Shown here in pieces: positions 45,453 to 62,629 of a stretch of DNA of 64,000 nt. How positions within the stretch are numbered: position 1 is the stretch's first letter; every line of letters starts with the position of its first letter. Origin of the DNA: Ehretia macrophylla (Eukaryota; Streptophyta; Magnoliopsida; Boraginales; Ehretiaceae). Position numbers and translations under genes: made by a program. The notes beneath the pieces are model-generated. The model was given only the letters and a program-made list of their open reading frames with translations, was not told the DNA's origin and did not search any database. The stretch spans positions 2,382,501 to 2,446,500 of the forward strand of contig CM075768.1 of assembly GCA_037974665.1 (NCBI GenBank). Reading direction: 5' to 3'.

Positions 45453-47890
45453 TGTGATAACCCGAACCCGGCATGCATTTAATGGCATTTAATTAAGTGT
45501 TATCTTAAATGTTAGCATTGAATTTTGTGTTTATTTTTAGTTAAACATTCATTTGTAGCTTTATTTTCATATTTCTTTTAGAAGTAATTAAATAATAACT
45601 GAGTTAATTATTTTAACAGAATATCAACTACTTTCATATTTATGTTAATCGGTTTTATTTTTCTTGCACCTTAATGCTCGGTTTTCAATTAAATGAAAAG
45701 TAGCTCTGAGCCGGAGTAAATTTTGAACTATGTTACTTTTCGAAACTTATATTTTCTTAAATTCTTTGAGATTTAATTGTTATTCTTTTGTTGTCGCAAT
45801 GTGCATAGCATATCGAGAGCGATAGTTAGGAAATGATTTCTAGTCCTCAGCAAATAGTGAAAACTAGTATTTAGTATTTTAATTTTAGTGTTTTAGTTGT
45901 TGTTATCTAGAATTAAAATTGTGTTAGTTGTTTAATCTTTTAAATGCCTAAAATAAGCCTAGTTGACCAACTTAAGCAACCTTTGACCAAGCTTTGACTT
46001 GAGGACTTGTGTCATCTTTTATAATAACACATTATAGAACAAAAAAAAAAAAAAAAGAAGGTTGAAACAGAATAAGGGCTGGCCGAAAAATACAAGGAGA
46101 CAAAAAAAAAAGATTTTCAAGCCAAATCTTCGCGTGAGCTTGCACGGGGTGGTTTTCGAGGCATCCAACGAGGTTTTCCTAGCGTCTAGGAGCGTCTAAG
46201 GTGAGGGTTTCATCGTTATTTACGCATTTGAAATTATTGTAACTAAACTTTAATTTTTGTGATTTAACCGTAGGTTGCTATTTTATCCGTTTCGTTGCTC
46301 AAAGAATGTGCCCTAGCGATCGTAGAACATGTATTTATAGCTTTTTAGCATTTTCTGCAGTTGAATATCGAAATTGAAATTTAAATTGATAATTGAATAG
46401 TAAATTATGAATAGTAAACCCTCGTTTCGATGAAGTTGCTCCGTTATGCGTTCTGCTGATGTGAAAAGATGCTAGATACGTTAGAATGCCTAAATGCATG
46501 ATTTGTTTGGGTTGTGTAATGGAGAAACGGAGAGAAATGCCTTGGTGAAAGTTGGGGCCGATTAGGTCGAGTTTAGCATTTTCTCGTTTTGCGTGATGGC
46601 ATTGTCTCAGGAGGCCATGGAAGCACTTTTGGTGCAGTTATGGTGTTAGTTGGGTGTTTGGTTAGGGTAGCGGTAGTTCAAACGAGCAAAGGGGAAAATC
46701 GGGACTTTGCGGGAATTCTAGGGTTAAGTAGGGTTTCGGGGTCTTTAGACGTGCCTTATGGTGACCTAGGAGGATTGGTGAAGTCGGTTTCCAAAACTCG
46801 TGGCTCGTTTGAAAGTAGTAGCGTTTTGAAAGCTCGGGACATTTTGTGATTTTGTGTGTTTTCATAGTGTAATGCCTATAGAATGCTTAATAATGCTTGT
46901 TAAAGTTGATTATGATTGAATTTGTATATCAATTGTTGATAATGCTTGTTAGTGATGTTCTTGTTACTTTATAGATTGTAAATGCTTATTGTATCGTATG
47001 TTATTACTAACCTGCACTTCAGTGCCTTGCTCGATTATCGTTATATGTCTCGTATTGTATTGCATTAGTGTCAGGCGCGTGAGTGACGGGCCTCTCTGGG
47101 TAGCCTCGGGTTGCCAGTGTTGGTTGTTCTAGCTCTGTGTCCTATTCCCATTCTCGCTTGGGTTGCCGCCCAGGGAGTTTTGGGTCGTAGAATTGACAGA
47201 GTATGTCCGGAGTACTCTAAACGGAAGTTATAAGATGGGTGAGCCGGCGCCTCATCGTTAAAGTCATCGAAATCGTGATCGGTACATTACCCGCTCGAGT
47301 GAACCATAGCCTTCAAAGTGTGGTATAGCTTTGAGTGGTTATTTTAATGCTTTCTTAATTGTTTATTGTATTGTCGTTTACATTGAATGTTTCCTTATTG
47401 ATTATGTTGCTTAACTGTACCTATTTGCATTGCACGAACTTCTTTCTCTCCACCTCGATATCTGTCTCGCCCTCACTGAGTATACGTGTTGAGTATACTC
47501 ACTCCTCACCACCACATTTCAGGAAATGCCATGTTAGCTGGAAAGTTCGTGACTGTGTGAAAGTTCGTGCTTGAAGAGTTGTCTTGCGTGCTATGTGGCT
47601 TGAGTTGTCAAAGATGCAAAGATGTATGTTCATGTATTGTATGTATTTAATGTCAAAAGGAATGTAATTTAAGTTTTATTAGATTATTGAAGTGGTTTGA
47701 TAAGTTAGTTTATGTATCTAGTTAGTATAGCTTAACTTTAATGCATGCTTGTATTGCTTAAAGAAAAGTTGGAATAGTCTGGGTACTTGGAATTGTATAT
47801 TTACTTGTGTTTAATTGTTGAGAACCAAGGCTCGGATGGCCTTGAGGAGGTTTTGTATGGTTGGACATGGTGCTGGTTCACTTATATGCT
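45453..47890 (+). mobile_element. 5' LTR of C element, 3'-truncated
   Basis: Matches the 3' LTR until CTTATATGCT at 47890, then jumps into leader sequence (GTGTGCTTGTTAAGTGTG). Donor-like GT at 46201, hairpin I at 47198-47218, hairpin II at 47477-47501, acceptor-like TTTCAG/G at 47522. The 3'-end hairpin present in other C LTRs is deleted. Confidence 0.88.
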
Positions 47891-49433
47891 GAATGTGTGC
47901 TTGTTAAGTGTGTTTTGAAAGTGTATGCTTGCATGTGAGATTGTGTGTCTTGACTTGAATGTATGCACCCATGTGATATAATTATGTGTTATGTGTTAAA
48001 TGTTTCTCAAGTGAAGTGAAGTGTCTAGTTGTGTATTGAATTGACCTATTGAATTGACATCGTGAATCGAATTGACCTCGTGAATTGTTATTTGCTTGAA
48101 GTATTGCTTGTAATGTGTGTATTGGAATGTCTTGAATTAGCTATGTCGTGATTTGAATTGATTATGTTGTGCTTGACTCGATTGTCGTGCTTGAGTGACT
48201 TTGTTGAATAAACTGTTTTATAAATTTGCTTACATAGTAGTTTAAGGCATGCGTATAAATGTGATATCTTGGCATTCATACATGTCCCGTGGAAATAGTA
48301 AGTAAGTCCTCTTTCTCCCCTGAAGAAAGCGGTTCACAGTTGGCCTTTCAAGGTGTATGGATTGGCAAGAAATGAATGGCATTTAACTAGCCTTGATTTG
48401 GGAGTTGGTTGTTTTTGGAGCTCAGTTGTTAGCATACTTCTAAGACTCTTCTTTGTGGTTGGCAATCATAAAAAAACAACTTTCTTTGGCGTTTCTGTAT
48501 GATGGCTCTTGGTAGCATTCTTGGGTTTCTTATTGGGTATTCTTTGGAGACTTCTGTTGGCACTTCTTGGTAGACTTGGTTATTGGGTTTTCAGTTGGAC
48601 TTACTGCATGGTATTATCTATGGTATATGTGTCTCGGTCTTTATTGGAGTGCTACCGGCATTCCTTATTGGAAATTCTTCAATGGCATTCTCTAGGATTC
48701 TTAGTGGCCATTTATTTAGTATTACTTATTGGGCAATTCTTGGTACTTTCTTACTGGAGCATCGTCCGAGTATTTTCTTTGGCATCCCTCAGTTGGTTTG
48801 GTAATTGGAATTCCTATCAGACTTATTATCTCATATTGCTTACGGTATGTTATGGAATACCTTGGGCTTTCTTGGTGGTAAATTGTATAAAGTCCTCACT
48901 TGGCAAAAGTGAAGAGGCCTCGGAGTTTGGTTTTGTATATTGTGCACCAGCTCGGTATTTTTCCTTAGGTTTTCGTCTAGCTGGGAAACTATATTTGTTA
49001 TTCAACTTGGTTGTCTTATTGGGCACATTATATTTTCTTTGCTATTTTCGTTGACATTCTTCTCAGCATTTGATAACGGTACTCGGAATCTAATTGGTTG
49101 TTCTATGGGGTTATTACTTGAAAGACTTCTTTGGAACTTTTGAAGTATATTTGATTGGGTTTCTTAGTATTTTCTTCAGCACTTTTAACAGGGAATTTTT
49201 CTATGAAATTCATGACCAGCGAGGTACTTCTTTGGACCTCTGGATGGAACCTTTGTTTGAGCCTTTATTCGGCATTACTACTTGGAATTTCTTCTTAAAC
49301 TTCCCTATTGGTTATCTTGATTAATATACTTGCTCAGCAGCTGATGAAGATTAGTCAGAGTTGGATTTCAGTGGATGCATAGTTCTATTGGAAGAAGAAT
49401 TGCGAGGACGCAATTGTTTTCAGGGGGGAAGGA
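47891..49433 (+). mobile_element. Internal domain of C element, non-coding
   Basis: TG-rich leader to about 48290, then T-rich sequence with many TTGGNATTCTT-like units, hairpin AATTGCG-AGGA-CGCAATT at 49398-49415 and polypurine tract CAGGGGGGAAGGA up to 49433. The open frame 48509-49054 (181 codons) is hydrophobic only because the sequence is T-rich, and other frames are open in parts too. I regard it as non-coding. Confidence 0.75.
49398..49415 (+). promoter_or_regulatory. PPT-proximal hairpin, family C
   Basis: AATTGCG, loop AGGA, CGCAATT, directly before the polypurine tract. Confidence 0.65.
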
Positions 49434-52027
49434 TGTGATAACCCGAACCCGGCATGCATTTAATGGCATTCAATTGCATTTAATTAAATGTTATCTTAAA
49501 TGTTAGCATTTAATTTTGTTTTAATTTTTAGTTAAACATTCATTTGTAGCTTTATTTTCATATTTCTTTTAGAAGTAATTAAATAATACTTGAGCTAATT
49601 ATTTTAACGGAATATCAACTACTTTTATATTTATGTTAATCGGTTTTATTTTTCTTGCACCTTAATGCTCGATTTTCAATTAAATGAAAAGTAGCTCCAA
49701 GCCGAAATAAATTTTGAACTATGTTACTTTTCAAAAATTATATTTTCTTAAATTCTTTGAGATTTAATTGTTATTCTTTTGTTGTCGCAAAGTGCATAGC
49801 ATATCGAGAGCGATAGTTAGGAAATGATTTCTAGTCTTCAGCAAATAGTGAAAACTAGTATTTAGTGTTTTAATTTTAGTGTTTTAGTTGTTGTTAGCTA
49901 GAATTAAAATTGTGTTAGTTGTTTAAGCTTTTAAATGCCTAAAATAAGTCTAATTGACCAACTTAAGCAACCTTTGACCAAGCTTTGACTTGAGGACTTG
50001 TGTCATCTTTTATAATAACACATTATAGCACAAAAAAAAGAAGGCTGAAACAGAATAAGGGCTGGCCGAAAAATACAAGGAGAGAAAAAAAAAGATTTTC
50101 AAGCCAAATCTTCAAATCTTCGTGTGAGCTTGCACGGGGTGGTTTCCGAGGCATCCAACGAGGTTTTCCTAGCGTCTAGGAGCATCTAAGGTGAGGGTTT
50201 CATCGTTATTTGTGCATTTAAAATTATTGTACCTAAACTTTAATTTTTGTGGTTTAACCGTAGGTTGCTATTTTATCTGTTTCGTTGTTCAAAGAATGTT
50301 CCCTAGCGATCGTAGAACATGTATTTATAGTTTTTTAGCATTTTCTGCAGTTGAATATCGAAATTGAAATTGAAATTGATAATTAAATAGTAAATTATGA
50401 ATAGTAAACCCTCGTTTTGATGAAGTTGCTCCGTTATGCGTTCTATTGATGTGAAAAGATGCTAGATTCGTTAGAATGCCTAAATGCATGATTTGTTTGG
50501 GTTGTGTAATGGAGAAATAAAGAGAAATGCCTTGGTGAAAGTTGGGGCCGATTAGGTCGAGTTTAGCGTTTCCTCGTTTTACGTGATGGCATTGTCTCAG
50601 GAGGCCATGGAAGCACTTTTGGTGCGGTTATGGTGTTGGTTGGGTGTTTAGTTAGGGTAGTGGTAGTTCAAACGAGCAAATGGAGAAATCAGGACTTTGC
50701 GGGAATTCTAGGGTTAGGTAGGGTTTCGGGGTCTTTAGACGTGCCTTATGGTGACCTAGGAGGATTGGTGAAGTCGGTTTTCAAAACTCGTGGCTCGTTT
50801 GAAAGTAGTAGTGTTTTGAAAGCTCAGGACATTTTGTGATTTTGTGTGTTTTCATAGTGTAATGCCTATAGAATGCTTAATAATGCTTGTTATGCTTGTT
50901 AAAGTTGATTATGATTGAATTTGTATATCAATTGTTGATAATGCTTGTTAGTGCTGTTCTTGTTACTTTATAGATTGTAAATGCTTATTGTATCGTATGT
51001 TGTTACTAACCTGCACTTCAGTGCCTTGCTCGATTATCGTTATATGTCTCGTATTGCATTGCATTAGTGTCAGGCGCGTGAGTGACGGGCCTCTCTGGGT
51101 AGCCTCGGGTTGCCAGTGTTGGTTGCTCTAGCTCCGTGTCCTATTCCCATTCTCGCTTGAGTTGCCGCCCAGGGAGTTTTGGGTCGTAGAATTGACAGAG
51201 TATGTCCGGAGTACTCTAAACGGAAGTTATAAGGTGAGTGAGCCGGCGCGTCATCGTTAAAGTCATCAAAATCGTGATCGGTACATTACCCGCTCAAGTG
51301 AACCATAGCCTTCAAAGTGTGGTATAGCTTTGAATGGTTGTGTTAATGCTTTCTTAATTGTTTATTGTATTGTCGTTTCCATTGAATGTTTCCTTATTGA
51401 TTATGTTGCTTAACTGTATCTATTTGCATTGCACGAACTTCTTTCTCTCCACCTCGATATCTGTCTCGCCCTCACTGAGTATACGTGTTGAGTATACTCA
51501 CTCCTCACCACCACATTTCAGGAAATGCCATGTTAGCTGGAAAGTTTGTGACTGTGTGAAAGTTCGTGCTTGAAGAGTTGTCTTGCGTGCTATGTGGCTT
51601 GAGTTGTCAAAGATGCAAAGATGTATGTTCATGTATTGTATGTATTTAATGTCAAAAGGAATGTAATTTAAGTTTTATTAGATTATTGAAGTGGTTTGAT
51701 AAGTTAGTTTATGCATCTAGTTAGTATAGCTTAACTTTAATGCATGCTTGTATTGCTTAAAGAAAAGTTGGAATAGTCTGGGTACTTGGAATTGTATATT
51801 TACTTGTGTTTAATTGTTGAGAACCAGTGCTCGGATGGCCTTGAGAAGGTTTTGTATGGTTGAACATGGTGCTAGTCCACTTATATGCTGTTACAGGTTT
51901 TACATTTTGCCTAGAAACAGGGGAGACTCTGTCCGTCTTTCCCTAAAATTTTGACCGGGTTTGGAATTAGGTTGTGAATAGATTGATTGATAGAACTCCC
52001 GGTCTCGAGAGGGATCGGGGTGTTACA
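49434..52027 (+). mobile_element. 3' LTR of C element, 2594 bp
   Basis: Complete LTR. Donor-like CTAAG/GTGAGGG (GT at 50191), hairpin I 51197-51217, hairpin II 51476-51500, acceptor-like TTTCAG/G at 51521, 3'-end hairpin from 51919. It is very close to the 5' LTR where both exist. Confidence 0.92.
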
Positions 52028-52032
52028 GGTCA

Positions 52033-53640
52033 TAATAGAAAGACACAATCCAGGTAATCAATTCACATTAAACATGTGAAGTTTTTGGACCATGGAGGTC
52101 AATACACTTTTGTGTATGGGATTGAGGGGGAGCTTAATGAAACAATCCCATATTATTTAGAAAGTTCAAGGAATGTACCATTTGTTGGATAGCACTTAAC
52201 CTGCTTAAACTGGACAACATAAAAAAAGGGAATGGGCTAGTGCGCTATGTGGTTATACTTTGAAATTGAAATAATAAAGATATATATTCTCCTGTGGTGG
52301 ATGCAATTATATTTATGCGCCTGAAAATTTTTAAAAGGACTTTATATGCGTGTTATGAATGTGGTAATAATATACCCTTATGGAATCCTTGATAGTGATA
52401 TTTATATAAAAGTCCCTGAAGGACTAAACATGCTTGAAGCATGCAATTTAAAATCCTGAAAAATATATTCAATCAAATTACAAAGATCTTTGTATGGATG
52501 AAAGCGATATGGAAGAATGTGATACATTTGTATTGGTACAAATCTTCAAATGAAATGATATGCTCATATCCTAATAGCCTATGTGTTTCTATTGTTAGAG
52601 ATTTTAATGTAAAAGGAACTCCTAAAGAGCTCTCATGAGAAAATTGGTATGTTTATACCAAATATATGACAAAAATTCTCAAAGAATTAAGTTTTGCCTC
52701 AATCTGAAGTCCAAGCATTTATTAGAGGGAATGTTGTCCATCAATCAGCTTATAAAGAAAAAATATTGAAGCAATAAAGATGATCATACTTTGAGTGTCA
52801 CAATAGTTTGATCCTCGATATTATAGATATTTTTTTTCATCCTCAAGAACAAACCAAAAATTTTATGGTCTTGAAGTACCATAATTCGATAAAATTGGTG
52901 TATCTTGCTAAACCACAAATGCCTAGATACTATTCTATCTTATTTTATTAGCAAGATATATATTACACCAATAAAAGTGCATCGAGGTGCTAATATGTAT
53001 TTCGTTATTATTTTTGGAACAAATTAATATAAGGACACTCATGATCAAAGTTGATTGGGTATAAAAAATGACAAGCTTTGGTTTGACTCATCACAAAGAA
53101 AATGTTTATTCTCATATGATGTTACCCCTATATATTGATGTTCTTCAAAAGTCAACCATTGTTGTCACCTCCTCAAAGCATGCTGATATATTTATTTTCA
53201 CTTTATAAGTGAACGACGTTGTATGTTTTGTTCAAGTAAAGCTGGCTATACTAAAGCTATGGAATGGGGCAAAGTTCTTTTTATGCACGTGCTACCAAAG
53301 AAAGACTGAATGATGTTAAGTTCACTCAAATGATAATTTAGCAGGTTTATTCACGAAAAGATTGTCTACCACAATATTTGAAGAACTATTTCACAAGAAT
53401 GGCATGTGTGAACGTTGAATCATTCTTGATATGCCAACATGAAGGCGAGACAAATACACACTGTACTCTTTTTCCCTTCACCTGGGTTATGTCCTACTGG
53501 GTTTTTCTTGCAAGGTTTTTTATGAGACAGTATGAAGCATATAATAAGAATATTGTACTTTTTTTCCTTCACTATGATTTTTTCCCATTAGATTTGTAAG
53601 GTTTTAATAAGACATATTCTTAAGAAATTAATATTCAAGG
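52033..53640 (+). pseudogene. Ty1/copia RT and RNase H (broken)
   Basis: Second half of the copia element. The RT region is recognisable at 52377-52470 (LYGILDSDIYIKVPEG). The catalytic Y-x-D-D block is decayed: the corresponding place near 52592-52625 reads VRDFNVKGTPKEL. The RNase H end is seen at about 53322-53405 (NDNLAGLFTKRLSTTIFEEL). Numerous stops and frame changes. The C-terminal sequence leads into a purine stretch before the LTR at 53645. Confidence 0.75.
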
Positions 53641-53644
53641 GAAG

Positions 53645-53941
53645 TGTTATGAAATTATTTATGTAAAAATGGATATTTATCCCAATACAGATTTTGGTTC
53701 GTAATTATCCGAACTTTATATTGATAATATTTATCTAAGCCATGTATCCTGACCCTATGCAAAGTTTAGCAGTAGACAACTTCTCTTGTATCTTTGGCTA
53801 TAAATAAGATCCTCTGTATTGTAAAATTAGACCAAAAAATTCAATACAAGTTTCTTCTCTCTCTTTCTTTATTATATTTCTCTTTACTTTTATTGTCTCT
53901 TCTAGTTCTATCTTTAGTGTTATATCTCTAGTTTTATAACA
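53645..53941 (+). mobile_element. Copia 3' LTR, 297 bp
   Basis: TGTTATGAAA at the start and TTTATAACA at the end (5-bp inverted repeat TGTTA/TAACA), preceded by the purine-rich CAAGGGAAG. TATAAAT at 53799-53805 lies in front of the pyrimidine-rich R/U5 part. No 5' partner was found, so the duplication cannot be checked. Confidence 0.8.
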
Positions 53942-54343
53942 TATTGGACAATTTAAGTGTTATTTTTTTTTTTTAAGACTTTAACTACTCTAATGGTATA
54001 TGTTTGTCAAATTTAGCCTTCTATCATGTGATATTAGACGAAATTAAAAGAAGAAATATTTTAAAGCTCGCAGGAATTATGGTTTGAAATTCGGCATGGC
54101 GAATTTGAAGTCTTGACCTCAATTTTTCATTGATCTACATCCAAAACATAACTCAAGGTTATATTTTCATTCAATTTACCGATAAAGGTTAAGGAACAAT
54201 GAATGTCATGCCTAAATTTTGAATAGGTATCGTAACATGAGTCTTTTACATGCATTACATATAGGACAGACTATGTTTATGACTATATTGTGTCACAGTC
54301 CTGTAGTTCGATATGCTTATTATACAAGAAACATCTTCCAGGA
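53942..54343 (-). other. 3' flank / 3' UTR of the NAT9-like gene
   Basis: No domain. Its position right after the minus-strand stop codon at 54344 makes the right half the likely 3' UTR. Confidence 0.4.
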
Positions 54344-59220
<4,877 letters not shown>

Positions 59221-59221
59221 A

Positions 59222-59704
59222 TGGGGTACTTCCTCATTTAGTCTTTATTATTTATAAAGTGTCTCAATTTAGTTCATTTTGTTTAAAATATCTCAATTTA
59301 ATCTCTATTATTTCATCAAAAATTTTAATTTCATCCCTATTGTTTAATATTTCTCATTTTAGTCCTTATTATTTTTTTAAAAAGTTTTAACTTCGTTTCT
59401 ATTATTTTTAAAATATTTCAATTTCGTTTCTATTATTTTTTTAAAGTTTCAAATTCGTCCATATTATTCAAGAACTCAATTGAATTTTTTTTAAAAATAA
59501 TATGGATGAATTTGAAACTTTAAAAAAATAATAGGGATGAAATTAAAACTTTTTAAAAAATAATAAGGGCGAAATTAAAAATTTTAAATAATAGGGATGA
59601 AAATAAAATTTTTAGAAAAATAATAAGAACTAAATTGAAATATTTTAAATAATATGAATTAAACTAAGATACTTTACAAACAATAAAGACTAAATGTGAG
59701 ATTT
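59222..59704. mobile_element. AT-rich foldback element / MITE
   Basis: Left arm (from CATTTAGTCTTTATTATTTA) and right arm (ending TAATAAAGACTAAATG-like) are long imperfect inverted repeats of about 220 bp meeting near 59480. Each arm is itself built of TTTCAATTTCGTCCCTATTATTTTT-like units of about 40 bp. No coding capacity. The ends and duplication are not sharply defined. Confidence 0.7.
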
Positions 59705-59900
59705 TTTCATTAATCTTTATATTAGCCAATAAACTAATATCAAAAGCTTTTTTAAGCCTACATATATATTTTTTTTGCTAAGTCAGTAGATGTGTGTATT
59801 CATAAAATAAAACATACAAAAGTGTACGACCGAAAGGTCAAAAGAAGAAAATGGGAAAACCCAATAAAAAGACAGCAAAGTACTAGTCTGAATCAACATT
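59705..59900. other. Spacer between foldback and LINE fragment
   Basis: AT-rich, no recognised feature. The right part may be the 3' UTR of the minus-strand LINE fragment. Confidence 0.3.
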
Positions 59901-60475
59901 TGAAATGACTCTACTGACAAACCGTCGGTTGGTACTAGACTTCTTGAAAGCCGGCTTTGATTTTAGATATGATCTCATCTTGTACACCCTACATGATCTG
60001 CTCATTCGTCTTCACTTCTCCCTTGAAAATACACGCATTCCTTTCCCTCTAGAAAAATAGACCTTGATGTTTCTGGTCCCTATAAGAGAAGAGGATAAAT
60101 TAAGAATAGCAGCATTAAATGAAGTAATAGAATTATTTATAAGGAGTAAGTTTAGAATTTTCTTCCAAATGCGTTTGATGAAATTGCAATCAAAGAAAAG
60201 GTGGTCACAAGTTTCACAGCTAAGATAGCAGAAAATGCATCGATCATTATCCATGGAACCTCAAGAAAAGAGCCAGTATCTAATTGCGAGACGATCGAGA
60301 CATGCAAGTCAGACAATGAAACTGCCCCTGGGAATGTTGTTAGAGAACCAAACCATGGAGTGCCAAGGAACAGGGGTACGTACCTCCAGAGCGAATAAAG
60401 TCCCAAGTTTTACTAAAGGAGAAACTGCAATTATGAACATATTTCTAAGTGAACCTGTCTGGGGTGTTTGACTGA
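59900..60475 (-). pseudogene. LINE RT C-terminal zinc-binding domain (zf-RVT) fragment
   Basis: Minus-strand fragment of a plant L1-like non-LTR retrotransposon. Visible are PWHSMVWFSNNIPRGSFIVWLACLDRL, shown here only as its short WF..NIPR..F.W core, then an in-frame stop, then the cysteine-rich part CIFCYLSCETCDHLFFDC with W ten residues on (60012-60254). The Trp, C-x2-C, H and C pattern is the zf-RVT domain found after RT in these elements. The downstream RERNACIFKGE segment fits the LINE tail. No RT catalytic domain is present, so it is a 5'-truncated, dead copy. Confidence 0.8.
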
Positions 60476-60620
60476 AGCAAAAAATTGTGGCAACTAAGGT
60501 GGAGTTGGGCTAGGGGAGCTGGGTAAACTGGCCAGATCCAGCAGTTATCCATGACAATATATACACATTACTATTAAAATGAGGGTACAAAACATGAATG
60601 ATATGGTGAGAAAGGAGGAT
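60476..60620. other. Short unassigned spacer
   Basis: May be further decayed LINE sequence; nothing specific recognised. Confidence 0.25.
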
Positions 60621-60628
60621 GCCAGTTA

Positions 60629-60950
60629 CCGGGGCGGAGCCAGATTCTAGTGTTAAGGGGGGCAAATTTTTATTTTTTATTTTATTTTTTACAATAATGT
60701 TGGGAGGTCGAATTTATTTTTTTTGTACAGTATTATTCGCAAAAAATTATATGTAACTATGATAATTTGAACTCACACTATCAATATGAATGTATTTGTG
60801 ACTAACTACCACATCTATCTTCGCATTTTTGAAGACTTTTATAACTTTTTCACTTTTAGTTGGAGGGGTCAAATCTTTTTTTTTTTTTTAAATTCATTAA
60901 CTTTTTTTTTTCTGGACATTGGTGTCGGTCCCCCTCTCCCTCCGCCCCTG
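60629..60950. mobile_element. hAT-type MITE, 322 bp
   Basis: Ends CCGGGGCGGAG and CCTCCGCCCCTG, inverted repeats of the same hAT type as the element at 374, with an exact 8-bp duplication GCCAGTTA at 60621-60628 and 60951-60958. The interior is poly-T/A rich and non-coding. Confidence 0.9.
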
Positions 60951-60958
60951 GCCAGTTA

Positions 60959-61386
60959 GATGTCAATTATCATGCCAGAATAAAATGTCTCAAGATTGTG
61001 AGTAATAAGATCCCTAGCCAACAATTTAACCTTCAGTAAGAACCACTAAAGATTTTGATGTTCCCAATATATGTCAATGCGTTTCGCACCTCGATGTGGA
61101 CTCATCATGTAAAACCCTGCATTCATCCATATATGAAATTATATGCATTGACTTTATTTCACTTGTTTTGCTTAGTATCTGGCATAACTTGTACACGTAG
61201 ACTATATGAAAATCATAATTTAGGAAGTATTCTATTTAAAATTAACAACTAATCCATGGCATTAGCAAGTTAACATTAGGTTAGTGCTTAACCTTACAAA
61301 TCGAAGCTAGTTTAGTGAAGAATTTATCACGTGATCACTTAATAAAATTAAATAAAGTCATCTATGTGCATCTATATGTATAACAT
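60959..61386. other. Unassigned stretch
   Basis: AT-rich; the open frame of 65 codons at 61055 has no recognised features. Confidence 0.25.
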
Positions 61387-61628
61387 TGTTGGGAATATGC
61401 CGTATAAGCCAATCATTCGATGAAGGATGATAGGGATATTTGTGTAACGAAATGATCTTTGTTATAAAGTTTTAATCAAACAAAAGTACCATATGGCGTT
61501 TACCTTTATCTCTTATACGTTCATATATCGTCTAGCTACATATTACGTATAACTGATAAAGACCTTGGATATGTCGGTATAGGGACGAAACATAAGAGCT
61601 TATGGTTGACGAGAATCGACACCCAAGA
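61387..61628 (+). mobile_element. 5' part of a copia-type LTR
   Basis: TGTTGGGAATATGCCGTATA at the start followed by GCCAATCAT is the typical opening of several plant Ty1/copia LTRs. It is cut at 61628 by LTR family F. The remainder is outside the window. Confidence 0.5.
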
Positions 61629-62629
61629 TGTGAGACCTCGTACCGAGTCAATATAGAGCCCATATGCATTTTATAACATTTCATATATTTTTGTATTATT
61701 TAATATGCATTTATGTTAATTAATATGCATTTATATCGTTTTACGTGCACATGCCTCTTTAACATGCATTTAAATTCAATTACTTGTCTTAGGGTAATTT
61801 AGGTAACATAGATAATAATTAAATCATTTTGCATGTTTTTAAATTGATTTACATACGGTTATTTTGGATTACGTGTATTTGTCTCGTTTTATGTGCATTT
61901 GCATTGGTTAGCATGCAATTAAGTGTTTTAGATGTCGTAGGAATTTAATTAAAAACTATTGGACTAAGCCTAGCAAATAACTAGTTAGCATACAACTAGA
62001 ATGGCATAAAATAAATAACTTTAAGTTAAAAGGGCAAGGTGATCTTTTGGACCTTAGATATTATTCTACCAACACAAATACATACACATTTCACATATAC
62101 ACACATATGAAAAACACACACACACTCAGATTTTCGTCCATAGAAAGGAGAGAAAGAAGAAAGAAAAGAGAAGAGGGAAGAAGGACAAGAGGAATGAGAA
62201 GATTTCAAGTCATTGATAAGCTTTTTTCAAGGGTTTTCTTGCTCACTTTTCATCTAGATTTCAAGAGTAAAAGTGAGGGTTCTTTCAAAATGGATATTTA
62301 TGAGATATAAATGCATATCTATGGATTTATGAGGCTTGTATGGTAATATATTAATAAATCTATGGATGAAAAGTTGTTGAATCTTGTTTGTTGAAGATTT
62401 GAACCAAAGTTGCCATTCTTGTTAGTTGAAGCTTCTTGGATGAACTTGTTTATATCTAACTATGAATATAAGCTTGTTAGATGTATATTTAGGTTGCTAG
62501 GAGTTGCTAGAGTGTATAGTAGATGTTCTTGCTGATTTGGAAGCTAAACATATAAGAATTCTCGGAATAGTGTATAGTAAATGTTCTTGCTAATTGGGCA
62601 TTGATGAATCCGGCAAGACTGGCATGTAG
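61629..62629 (+). mobile_element. 5' part of an LTR, family F
   Basis: Starts TGTGAGACCTCGTACCGAG, like the G LTR start. It has a CA-rich tract (62070-62125), a purine-rich stretch (62140-62195) and a donor-like AA/GTGAGGG (GT at 62273). The same order, on the minus strand, is seen in family E (5297 to 4390). It is interrupted at 62630 by a B LTR; the rest lies off the window. Confidence 0.65.

Larger units (their letters stand above)
45453..52027 (+). mobile_element. C-family retroelement, full-length, non-autonomous
   Basis: 6575 bp with TGTGATAACCCG...GTGTTACA ends and a GGTCA duplication at 45448-45452 and 52028-52032. The 3' LTR (49434-52027, 2594 bp) is complete; the 5' LTR (45453 to about 47890) lacks its last roughly 136 bp, and the deletion also removes the primer site. 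The interior (about 47891-49433) has no gag or pol and is colinear in style with the family A interior: TG-rich leader, then T-rich GGNATTCTT-like repeats, then hairpin and polypurine tract. The deletion makes this copy unable to prime. Confidence 0.92.
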
